Below are positions 7,733 through 13,026 of a stretch of 13,026 nucleotides of DNA, piece by piece. Position numbers and translations under genes: made by a program. Source of the DNA: Egerieenecus sp048201975 (GTDB lineage: Bacteria; Bacillota; Clostridia; Christensenellales; Aristaeellaceae); contig DBFBGQ010000008.1 in assembly GCA_048201975.1 (NCBI GenBank), forward strand, positions 1-13,026, written 5' to 3'. The first letter of the stretch is position 1. Every line of letters starts with the position of its first letter. The notes under the pieces are model-generated. The model was given only the letters and a program-made list of their open reading frames with translations. It was not told where the DNA came from and did no database searches.

Positions 7733-8643
7733 CAGGCGTTCTGCCTCCGTTTCATCAGGTTGAAAAGCAGGTTGATCAGCAAAATGAAAACAAACAGCAC
7801 CACCCCTGTGGCGATGAGCGCCTCCCGGTGCAAATCAGCGGCATAGCCCATCTCCATCACGATGTTCACCGTCATGGTGCGTATGCCGTTGAGAATGCCC
7901 GTGGGCATGCGGGGCTGGCTGCCCGCCACCATCATCACCGCGGTGGTTTCGCCGATGGCCCGTCCCACCCCCAGCACAATCCCCGAGGTAACCCCGGAGC
8001 CGGCCGCCGGGAGCATGACGCGGAATACGCTCCGCTCCGCCGTGGCGCCCAGGGCCAGGCTGCCCTCGTAATAGCTCTGGGGCACCTGGCGCAGGGAGGC
8101 CACCGCCACCTGGATGATGGTGGGCAGGATCATGATGGCCAGCAGGATGCTGGCGGTGAGAATGGAAAAACCCTTTCCGCCGAAGGTATCCCGCACAAAG
8201 GGCACCAGCACCGTCAGCCCGAACAGGCCGTAGATCACCGACGGGATGCCCGCCAGCAGCGATACCGCCGGCTGCAACAGCCGCAGCACCCCCCGGGGCG
8301 CGAAATACGCCATGTACAGGGAGGTAAGAACGGCGATGGGGCCGCCCAGCAGGATGGCCCCCGCCGTGATGTACACGCTGCCCAGGATCATGGGCAGAAT
8401 GCCGTAAATATTATTTCCCGGCTTCCACTTTTCCCCCAGCAGGAAGTCCAGCGCGTTCACCTTGCCGAAAAAGGGCAAGCCGTTGGCAAAGAGAAAAATG
8501 CAGATCAGCGCCACGGCCAGTATGCACGCGCAGGCCGCCAGGCAGAAAACCACCCGCATCACGCTTTCCTTGAGCGCTCCCGGGCGCCGGGAAGCATGAT
8601 GCGGGGCATAGGGCCGCAAGGAAGGCTGAAGCGATTGATCCAT
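7732..8643 (-). CDS. pstC: Phosphate ABC transporter permease PstC
   Basis: This 303-residue membrane protein is the partner permease of PstA. A hydrophilic N-terminus of about 28 residues rich in Pro, His and Arg precedes the first membrane span (about 31-53). Further hydrophobic segments lie near 82-112, 122-150, 160-182, 216-240 and 275-297. The EAA loop is YEGSLALGATAERSVFRVMLP (192-212), followed by GRAIGETTAVMMV (227-239), both typical of PstC. The start at 8643 has AAAGGGGG seven bases upstream; the in-frame extension to 8727 crosses the intergenic hairpin and is unlikely. It lies 97 bases downstream of pstS. Confidence 0.95.
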   Translation of the reverse strand: MDQSLQPSLRPYAPHHASRRPGALKESVMRVVFCLAACACILAVALICIFLFANGLPFFGKVNALDFLLGEKWKPGNNIYGILPMILGSVYITAGAILLGGPIAVLTSLYMAYFAPRGVLRLLQPAVSLLAGIPSVIYGLFGLTVLVPFVRDTFGGKGFSILTASILLAIMILPTIIQVAVASLRQVPQSYYEGSLALGATAERSVFRVMLPAAGSGVTSGIVLGVGRAIGETTAVMMVAGSQPRMPTGILNGIRTMTVNIVMEMGYAADLHREALIATGVVLFVFILLINLLFNLMKRRQNA

Positions 8644-8684
8644 GGGCGTACCCCCTTTGTATGGTACTTCACGAAAAGGCAGAA

Positions 8685-8725
8685 GCGGAGAGAAGCGCAG
8701 GCCGTGCCCGGGCGCTTCCCTCCGC
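8685..8725 (-). terminator. Strong hairpin between pstS and pstC (attenuator or mRNA stabiliser)
   Basis: In the transcript, GCGGAGGGAAGCGC pairs with GCGCTTCTCTCCGC over 14 bp (one position is a G-U pair) around a 13-base loop. It is followed by a T-rich but interrupted stretch, so it looks like a weak terminator or a 3'-end stabiliser of the pstS message. Such an element would let pstS be expressed in excess over the membrane subunits. The structure is seen; the function is inferred. Confidence 0.7.
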
Positions 8726-8740
8726 AAGGGGCAAGGGGAG

Positions 8741-9595
8741 TCAGCGGATCTCGCTCCAGTCGGTGACCGCGCCGGTGAACACGCTCTTCACCTGCTCCAG
8801 GGTCATCGCTTCCACGGGATTCTCCAGGTTGACGATTACGGCCAGGCCGTCCAGGGCGATGGTGGTGGCGGTGAGGCCCGCCTCGATCTCGCTGTCCTTC
8901 ACGGCGCGGGAGGCCATGCCGATGTCGCAGATGCCGTCGATGGCGGACTGCATGCCGGTGGTGGAGTCGCTCTGCTGCACCTCGATCTCAGCGTTGGGAT
9001 TCACCGCCGCATAGGCTTCCTTGAGCTTCTCCATCACAGGGGTCACGGAAGAGGAACCGGCCACCACAATCTTGCCGGAAACCTGCTTGCCGGCGTAGGC
9101 GGGAGCGTCATCCAGGGGAATGTAGCCGTTCTCCGCGATGACGGCCTGGCCCTCGGCGGAGAGGATGTAGCTGACAAAGTCCGCGGCAACCTCGCTCAGG
9201 CCTTCCTTGGTGGCGATGTTGAAGGGGCGGGAGAGGGTGTAGGCTCCGGACTTGATGTTCTCCACGGAGGCTTCCACGCCCTCGATCTGCACGGCCTTCA
9301 CGGTTTCATTCAGACTGCCCAGGGAAACGTACCCAATGGCGGCGGTATCCCCGGCCACGGTGGTCATCATCACGTTGGTGGAGTTGGTGATGATGGCTTC
9401 CTCGGTGGTGTTGTCCATCTTTTCGCCGGCCTCGTTCTTCTCTTCCACGCCGGTCAGCTCCACAAAAGCGCTGCGGGTGCCGCTGCCGTCCTCCCGGGAG
9501 ACCACGGTGATTTCCCCGGTCATCTCGGCGGAAGCCACGGAGACGCCCATTACCAGGGCAGTGAGCAGACCCATCCATTTCATTCCTTTACGCAT
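8741..9595 (-). CDS. pstS: Phosphate-binding protein PstS with permuted domain order
   Basis: This 284-residue exported substrate-binding protein delivers phosphate to PstCA. A signal peptide (1 to about 23, ending ASA) has no Cys, so no lipobox is visible. The mature protein begins with what is normally the C-terminal half of PstS: REDGSGTR (34-41), ITNSTNVM (69-76) and AIGYVSLGSL (86-95). What is normally the N-terminal half follows: KIVVAGSSSVTPVMEKL (175-191), QQSDSTTG (207-214), CDIGMASR (223-230) and VFTGAVTDWSEI (272-283), which is usually the junction leading into the GSGTR segment. All phosphate-contact segments are therefore present in swapped order. The start at 9595 fits AAGGAGG ten bases upstream; an in-frame extension to 9850 is not supported. 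Phosphate specificity rests on these motifs and on the operon. Confidence 0.93.
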   Translation of the reverse strand: MRKGMKWMGLLTALVMGVSVASAEMTGEITVVSREDGSGTRSAFVELTGVEEKNEAGEKMDNTTEEAIITNSTNVMMTTVAGDTAAIGYVSLGSLNETVKAVQIEGVEASVENIKSGAYTLSRPFNIATKEGLSEVAADFVSYILSAEGQAVIAENGYIPLDDAPAYAGKQVSGKIVVAGSSSVTPVMEKLKEAYAAVNPNAEIEVQQSDSTTGMQSAIDGICDIGMASRAVKDSEIEAGLTATTIALDGLAVIVNLENPVEAMTLEQVKSVFTGAVTDWSEIR

Positions 9596-9632
9596 GTTTT
9601 TGTTTCCTCCTTTTTTTCTCGGTACGGGTAAA

Positions 9633-9660
9633 AGTATAGCGGGGATGTGTAAGGAAACAA
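9633..9660 (-). promoter_or_regulatory. Promoter of the pst-pho operon
   Basis: Reading the minus strand, TTGTTT (9660-9655) and TATACT (9638-9633) are separated by 16 bases. The -10 is one base from consensus, while the -35 is weak, as expected for an activator-dependent promoter. Transcription would start about 30 bases before the pstS ATG. Confidence 0.6.
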
Positions 9661-9686
9661 CCACGGCTTTGTAAAGCGTAGGTAAA
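9648..9686 (-). promoter_or_regulatory. Candidate Pho box (phased TTTACA-like repeats)
   Basis: On the minus strand TTTACC (9686-9681), TTTACA (9675-9670) and CTTACA (9653-9648) fall on an exact 11-base register; the one intervening slot (9664-9659, GTGGTT) does not match. Bacillus-type PhoP binds tandem TT(A/T/C)ACA-like repeats with about 5-base spacers, that is, one repeat per helical turn. The array covers the -35 region and lies just upstream of the TATACT -10. The spacing is seen; binding by the PhoB encoded here is inferred. Confidence 0.55.
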
Positions 9687-9793
9687 ATGCGCAACCCAAA
9701 CCGGCGAAGCGCCGCGTCACACGCTGAAAATAACCTGCGTAAGGCGTTGGAGGAGCCGAAGCCCCTTCTGCTTTCCTTTGTCCCCGGCCGGGA

Positions 9794-9822
9794 TTGCTTT
9801 TCGCAGAGAAATGTGACATAAT
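9794..9822 (+). promoter_or_regulatory. Sigma70-type promoter of tldD-pmbA
   Basis: TTGCTT (9794-9799) and CATAAT (9817-9822) are separated by 17 bases; four and five of six positions respectively match consensus. It is the best candidate in the divergent region and would give a 5' untranslated leader of about 60 bases before the tldD ATG. Confidence 0.6.
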
Positions 9823-9825
9823 AGA

Positions 9826-9851
9826 CATGTTGCCATTGCCTGGCAAACATG
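9826..9851 (+). promoter_or_regulatory. Imperfect palindrome at the tldD transcription start
   Basis: CATGTTGCCA and TGGCAAACATG flank the five bases TTGCC; the arms match except for one extra base, and the inner TTGCCA/TGGCAA is perfect. It starts four bases after the -10 box, so it could be a repressor operator or a leader hairpin. A second small inverted repeat follows at 9851-9872 (GCTTTTC/GAAAAGC). No regulator gene is adjacent. Confidence 0.4.
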
Positions 9852-9888
9852 CTTTTCTCTCAGGGGAAAAGCGGAAGGAAGTGAACCT

Positions 9889-11283
9889 ATGATTCAGGAA
9901 TCCATAGCCCGGGAGGTGCTGGCCCAGGCCACGGCCACCGGCGGCGATTTCGCAGAGATTTTCCTGGAGGACCGGGTCAACCATAGCCTGCGCCTGCGCG
10001 GCGGCAAGATCGACGCGGTATCCACGGGCAGGCTGCACGGCGCGGGCGTGCGCGTGTTCGACGGCCTGAGGGCGATTTATGTCCACACCAACGATACCAC
10101 CCGGGAGGGGCTGCTCCGGTGCGCGGAAACAGCGGCCGCGGCCATCCGCAGCGACCGTGCCCCCGGGCCGATCGCCGGGCTTTCCCTGCGCAGCGCCGCA
10201 CGGCCCGAGAGCATCCGCCTGTGGCCCGGGGACGTGAAGGCCGCCCGCAAGGCGGAGAAGCTCCGGGAGGCGGATGCCGCCGCCCGGCAGGTGTCCCCGG
10301 AGATCGTGCAGGTCATGGCCTCCTATAACGACAGCGTGCAGCATGTGTGGATCTACAACACCGAGGGCGTGGCCGTGACGGATACCCGGGTGTACAGCCG
10401 CCTGGGCGTGCAAGCCATCGCCTCCAACGGCCAGGAGAACCAGACCGGCTTTGAAGGCCCCGGCGCGTCCATGGGTTTCGAGCTGTTTGACCAGCGGGTG
10501 GATCCGGCCCGCGTGGGACAGGAGGCCGCCCGTACCGCCCAGACCATGCTCCATGCGCCCCTGTGCCCCGCCGGATACATGCCCGTGGTGATCGACAACG
10601 GGTTTGGCGGCGTGGTGTTCCACGAGGCCTGCGGCCACAGCCTGGAGGCTACGCGGGTGGCCTACGGCATCAGCGAATTCTCCGGCAAGCTGGGCCAGCA
10701 GATTGCCGCGCCCTGCGTCACCGCGCTGGACGACGGCACCCTGGAAAACGAGTGGGGTTCCCTGCACGTGGACGACGAAGGCACGCCCACCACCCGCCTG
10801 GTGCTGATTGAAAACGGCATTTTGAAAAACTACATGATCGACAAGCTGGGCGGCCGCCGCATGGGCATGGCGCCCACGGGCAGCGGACGCCGGGAAAGCT
10901 ACGCCTGGGCGCCCACCAGCCGCATGCGCAACACCTACATCGCCCCCGGCCAGGACGACGAAGACGAAATGATCGCCACCATGGGCGACGGCCTGTACGC
11001 CCGGCGCATGGGCGGCGGCTCGGTGAACCCCACCACCGGCGAATTCAACTTTGCGGTGCTGGAGGGCTACTGGGTCAAGGACGGGAAGATCGCTCATCCC
11101 GTGCGGGGCGCGTCGCTGATTGGCCGGGGTAGCGAGGTGCTGATGAAGATCGATCGGGTGGGCAAGAACATGACCATGGGCCAGGGCATGTGCGGTAGCG
11201 TGTCGGGCAGCATCCCCACCAACGTGGGGCAGCCCATGATCCGCATCAGCGCCCTGACCGTGGGCGGAAGCAAGGAGGGTTGA
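9889..11283 (+). CDS. tldD: Metallopeptidase TldD
   Basis: This is the 464-residue catalytic subunit of the TldD/TldE protease, a cytoplasmic heterodimer that in E. coli matures microcin B17 and degrades unfolded peptides such as CcdA. The zinc site is visible as HEACGH (245-250), an HExxxH motif, and a third ligand is expected from the Cys in GQGMCGSVSG (Cys 434, near the C-terminus). The N-terminal region (DFAEIFLEDR, then GVRVF near 53-57) is typical of the family, and length is slightly shorter than the E. coli protein. The start at 9889 follows GGAAGG by about ten bases and a promoter lies upstream. It is transcribed divergently from pst-pho and ahead of its partner pmbA, four bases apart. 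No RiPP precursor or toxin-antitoxin pair is visible here, so the natural substrate is unknown. Confidence 0.95.
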   Translation: MIQESIAREVLAQATATGGDFAEIFLEDRVNHSLRLRGGKIDAVSTGRLHGAGVRVFDGLRAIYVHTNDTTREGLLRCAETAAAAIRSDRAPGPIAGLSLRSAARPESIRLWPGDVKAARKAEKLREADAAARQVSPEIVQVMASYNDSVQHVWIYNTEGVAVTDTRVYSRLGVQAIASNGQENQTGFEGPGASMGFELFDQRVDPARVGQEAARTAQTMLHAPLCPAGYMPVVIDNGFGGVVFHEACGHSLEATRVAYGISEFSGKLGQQIAAPCVTALDDGTLENEWGSLHVDDEGTPTTRLVLIENGILKNYMIDKLGGRRMGMAPTGSGRRESYAWAPTSRMRNTYIAPGQDDEDEMIATMGDGLYARRMGGGSVNPTTGEFNFAVLEGYWVKDGKIAHPVRGASLIGRGSEVLMKIDRVGKNMTMGQGMCGSVSGSIPTNVGQPMIRISALTVGGSKEG

Positions 11284-11287
11284 GGCC

Positions 11288-12631
11288 ATGGAAATGCAGC
11301 AATTTATCGATACGCTCCTGGCCGCGGCCAAGGAACAGGGGATTGATCCGGCGGAGGTGTACGTCAGCGCGGGCAGCAATTTCTCCGCCAACGTCATGCA
11401 GGGCAACATCGACGCCTACAACGTCAGCAGCCGGCAGGGGCTGGGGCTGCGGGGCGTATACCAGGGCAAGATGGGCTACGCCTCCACCCAAGCCTTCGAC
11501 CAGGAGGCCATCGGCCAATTGATCCAGGGCGTGAAGGAAGGCGCTTCCCTGCGGGAGGACGAGGATGCCGAGGAAATCTATCCCGGCGACGCGAGCTATC
11601 CCACCGTGGACAGCTGGTCGGAGGAGTTGGAGCAGGTCTCCGCCGCGGCCAAGCTGGACGCCTGCCTGGCCATTGAAAAGGCGGCCGTCACCAGCCAGCC
11701 CACCGTGACCCAGTGCAGCGGCACCCGGGTCACCACCGCCTCCGGCGAGATCCGGCTGCGCAACAGCTATGGGCTGGACCTGCACCACCGCAGCAACCTT
11801 TACCTGGCCTATACCGACGCCATCGCCCAGGACGGGGACAGCACCGCCACCGCCATGGCCTTCCGCAGCGGGCGGGACTTCCGCCAGGTGGATCCCCAGG
11901 CGCTGGGCGCCGAGGCGGCACGGGACGCTCACGAAGCGCTCCACGGCAGCCCGGTGGCCGCGGGCAGCTACCGGGTCATCCTGCGCTGGGACGCCATGCA
12001 GTCCCTGCTGGAAACCTTCGCAGGCATTTTCTCCGCCGAGAATGCGCAGCAGGGCATGTCCCTGCTCAAGGGGCGGGAGGGCGAAACCATCGCCGCGCCC
12101 TGCGTCACCATCCTGGACGATCCGCTGCTGCCCGGCGGTTTCGCCTCCTCCCCCTTTGACGAGGAGGGCGTCGCCTGCCGCACCAAGGCCGTGGTGGAAT
12201 CCGGCGTGCTCAAAACCCTGCTGCACAACCGTAAAACCGCCAAGAAGCAGGGCGTGGCTTCCACGGGCAACGCCTCCCGGCCGGGGCTTTCCGCGCCGGT
12301 GACGGTGGCGCCCAGCAACCTGTTTTTCCAGGCGGGGCAGGAATCCCTGCAGGAGCTGGAGGCCCGCATGGGCGACGGCCTGGTAATCACCGAACTGAGC
12401 GGCCTGCACGCCGGCGCCAACACCACCAGCGGGGACTTTTCCCTGCTGAGCAAGGGCTACCTGCTGGCTGAGGGCAAGCGCGTTCGCCCGGTGGAGCAGA
12501 TCACCGTGGCCGGCAACTTCTATCGCCTGCTCAAGGACATCCGCGCCCTGGCCAACGACTTGACCTTCCCGGCCAGCGGCGTGGGCGCGCCCTCGGTGGA
12601 CGTGGGCACGCTGACGGTGTCCGGAAAGTAA
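11288..12631 (+). CDS. pmbA: TldE/PmbA subunit of the TldD/E metalloprotease
   Basis: This 447-residue protein is the non-catalytic partner of TldD. It shares the family fold but has no HExxxH zinc motif; the corresponding region reads VILRWDAMQSLLETFAG (230-246). Family segments are EVYVSAGSNF (23-32), GLGLRGVY (51-58), PCVTILDDPLLPGG (271-284), STGNASRPG (325-333) and MGDGLVITELSGLHAGAN (361-378). AAGGAGGG lies inside the last tldD codons, eight bases before the ATG, and the four-base gap implies co-transcription and coupled translation, fitting a one-to-one complex. In the heterodimer TldE helps form the closed chamber and positions peptide for TldD. Stop is TAA at 12629-12631. Confidence 0.94.
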   Translation: MEMQQFIDTLLAAAKEQGIDPAEVYVSAGSNFSANVMQGNIDAYNVSSRQGLGLRGVYQGKMGYASTQAFDQEAIGQLIQGVKEGASLREDEDAEEIYPGDASYPTVDSWSEELEQVSAAAKLDACLAIEKAAVTSQPTVTQCSGTRVTTASGEIRLRNSYGLDLHHRSNLYLAYTDAIAQDGDSTATAMAFRSGRDFRQVDPQALGAEAARDAHEALHGSPVAAGSYRVILRWDAMQSLLETFAGIFSAENAQQGMSLLKGREGETIAAPCVTILDDPLLPGGFASSPFDEEGVACRTKAVVESGVLKTLLHNRKTAKKQGVASTGNASRPGLSAPVTVAPSNLFFQAGQESLQELEARMGDGLVITELSGLHAGANTTSGDFSLLSKGYLLAEGKRVRPVEQITVAGNFYRLLKDIRALANDLTFPASGVGAPSVDVGTLTVSGK

Positions 12632-12687
12632 CGGCGCGCCTTTCTCCTGACAGACAGCAGGGCGCGTTGCAAAACACCCCGAGCCAA

Positions 12688-12736
12688 AAAAGACGAGGCA
12701 AGGATCCTCAAAAAGGGTATCCAAACCTCGTCTTTT
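12688..12736. terminator. Terminator-like hairpin before the transposase gene
   Basis: AAAAGACGAGG (12688-12698) pairs perfectly with CCTCGTCTTTT (12726-12736), and a short inner GGAT/ATCC stem may extend it. The A-tract and T-tract flanks suit termination in both directions. It is the first plausible terminator after pmbA, 56 bases beyond the stop, and it ends 16 bases before the transposase ATG, so it may shield the transposase from outside transcription. Confidence 0.65.
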
Positions 12737-12752
12737 CGCTTAGGATAAAGGT

Positions 12753-13026
12753 ATGGAAAAAACCTATCAAAAGCAAGACCCGTATAAGGTATTTGAGCGG
12801 CACGGTCAATTGGTTTTTGTGCTGAACTCGGAAATTACCATACCACAAAACGCGCCTGTCCGCCTGCTAAGCGCACAGCTCGAGGAACTGGAGTACGGGA
12901 AACTGTACAAAGCGTATTCGCCCAGAGGGAGAAAATCGGCAGCGGATCCACGGGTGTTGTTCAAGGTCATGGTCCATGGGTATCTGTGTGGGATCTATTC
13001 CAGCCGGAAGCTGGAGGAAGCCTGTC
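12753..13026 (+). CDS. IS1182-family transposase, N-terminal part only
   Basis: The first 91 codons are present before the window ends. The segments VRLLSAQLEELEYGKLY, AYSPRGRKSAADPRVLFKVM and GIYSSRKLEEAC are typical of the N-terminal DUF772-like domain of IS1182 (IS5-like, DDE) transposases. The catalytic DDE residues lie further downstream and cannot be seen, so whether the gene is intact is unknown. The ATG at 12753 follows AGGATAAAGG closely. Codon use is less GC-rich than in the neighbouring genes (TTG, TAT, ATA, CTA and AAA are common), in keeping with acquisition by transfer. Confidence 0.88.
   Translation, partial: MEKTYQKQDPYKVFERHGQLVFVLNSEITIPQNAPVRLLSAQLEELEYGKLYKAYSPRGRKSAADPRVLFKVMVHGYLCGIYSSRKLEEAC

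Larger units (their letters stand above)
12660..13026 (+). mobile_element. Left part of an IS1182-type insertion sequence (runs off the window)
   Basis: The element is called from its transposase gene. The left boundary is not proven: GGGCGCGTTGCAAAAC near 12660 resembles my recollection of the TTGCAA-containing ends of this family, and the sequence becomes visibly AT-richer from about 12670. The right end is outside the window, so inverted repeats and target duplication cannot be checked. It lies just behind pmbA without breaking it. Confidence 0.5.

Noticed and set aside
9687..9793. A small gene or RNA between the Pho box and the tldD promoter
   Set aside because: No start with a ribosome binding site, no conserved RNA fold and no convincing hairpin was found in this stretch.
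9596..9850. N-terminal extension of pstS to 9850
   Set aside because: It would place 85 unrelated residues before a clear signal peptide and would run through the promoter and Pho box.
9580..11409. A 609-codon open frame on the minus strand opposite tldD
   Set aside because: It is antisense to a clearly recognised TldD. The residue composition (rich in His, Gly, Ala and Val) is the typical shadow of a high-GC gene, and no domain or ribosome binding site is seen.
12633..12668. GGCGCGCC palindrome and CGCGCC/GGCGCG repeat after pmbA as a terminator
   Set aside because: The arms are only about six bases with a loop of some twenty bases and no T-tract, so it is not a convincing terminator.
11246..12724. 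A 492-codon open frame on the minus strand opposite pmbA
   Set aside because: It is fully antisense to PmbA, runs through the terminator region, and has shadow-like composition without recognisable motifs.

Overview
The window is about 13 kb of GC-rich bacterial DNA with densely packed genes and no RNA genes or CRISPR array. The gene order pstS-pstC-pstA-pstB-phoU-phoB-phoR, strong AAGGAGG-type ribosome binding sites and the protein types suggest a high-GC member of the Bacillota (Clostridia, perhaps a gut lineage of the Oscillospiraceae or Christensenellales type). That placement is inference from style, not from a marker gene.

Region 1 (1-3053, + strand) is the 3' part of a phosphonate biosynthesis operon. 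It holds a 5'-truncated phosphonopyruvate decarboxylase, then a MobA/LicC-like nucleotidyltransferase (ATGA overlap), then a two-domain protein that joins an HxGH-type cytidylyltransferase domain to phosphoenolpyruvate mutase. The mutase makes the C-P bond, the decarboxylase pulls the reaction forward to phosphonoacetaldehyde, and the two nucleotidyltransferase modules suggest that the phosphonate is activated as a CMP derivative and attached to a cell-surface glycan or lipid. The transaminase expected for 2-aminoethylphosphonate is not in the window. A strong bidirectional terminator (3092-3129) separates this operon from the convergent Pho operon.

Region 2 (3137-9595, - strand) is a complete phosphate-uptake and sensing operon: PstS, PstC, PstA, PstB, PhoU, PhoB, PhoR. 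Start/stop overlaps link pstC-pstA, pstB-phoU and phoU-phoB, and phoR begins directly after phoB. Upstream of pstS lies a promoter with 11-bp-phased TTTACA-like repeats that resemble a PhoP/PhoB box, so the operon is probably autoregulated. A 14-bp hairpin sits between pstS and pstC. The PstS halves are in reversed order relative to classical PstS (a circular permutation), and the protein has a signal peptide without a lipobox cysteine.

Region 3 (9596-12631) starts with the divergent intergenic region, which also carries a sigma70-like promoter and a palindrome for the + strand pair tldD-pmbA (tldE), the two subunits of a zinc metalloprotease.

Region 4 (about 12660 to the end) is the left part of an insertion sequence: a terminator-like hairpin followed by the first 91 codons of an IS1182-type transposase, cut by the window edge. 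It is visibly less GC-rich than its surroundings.
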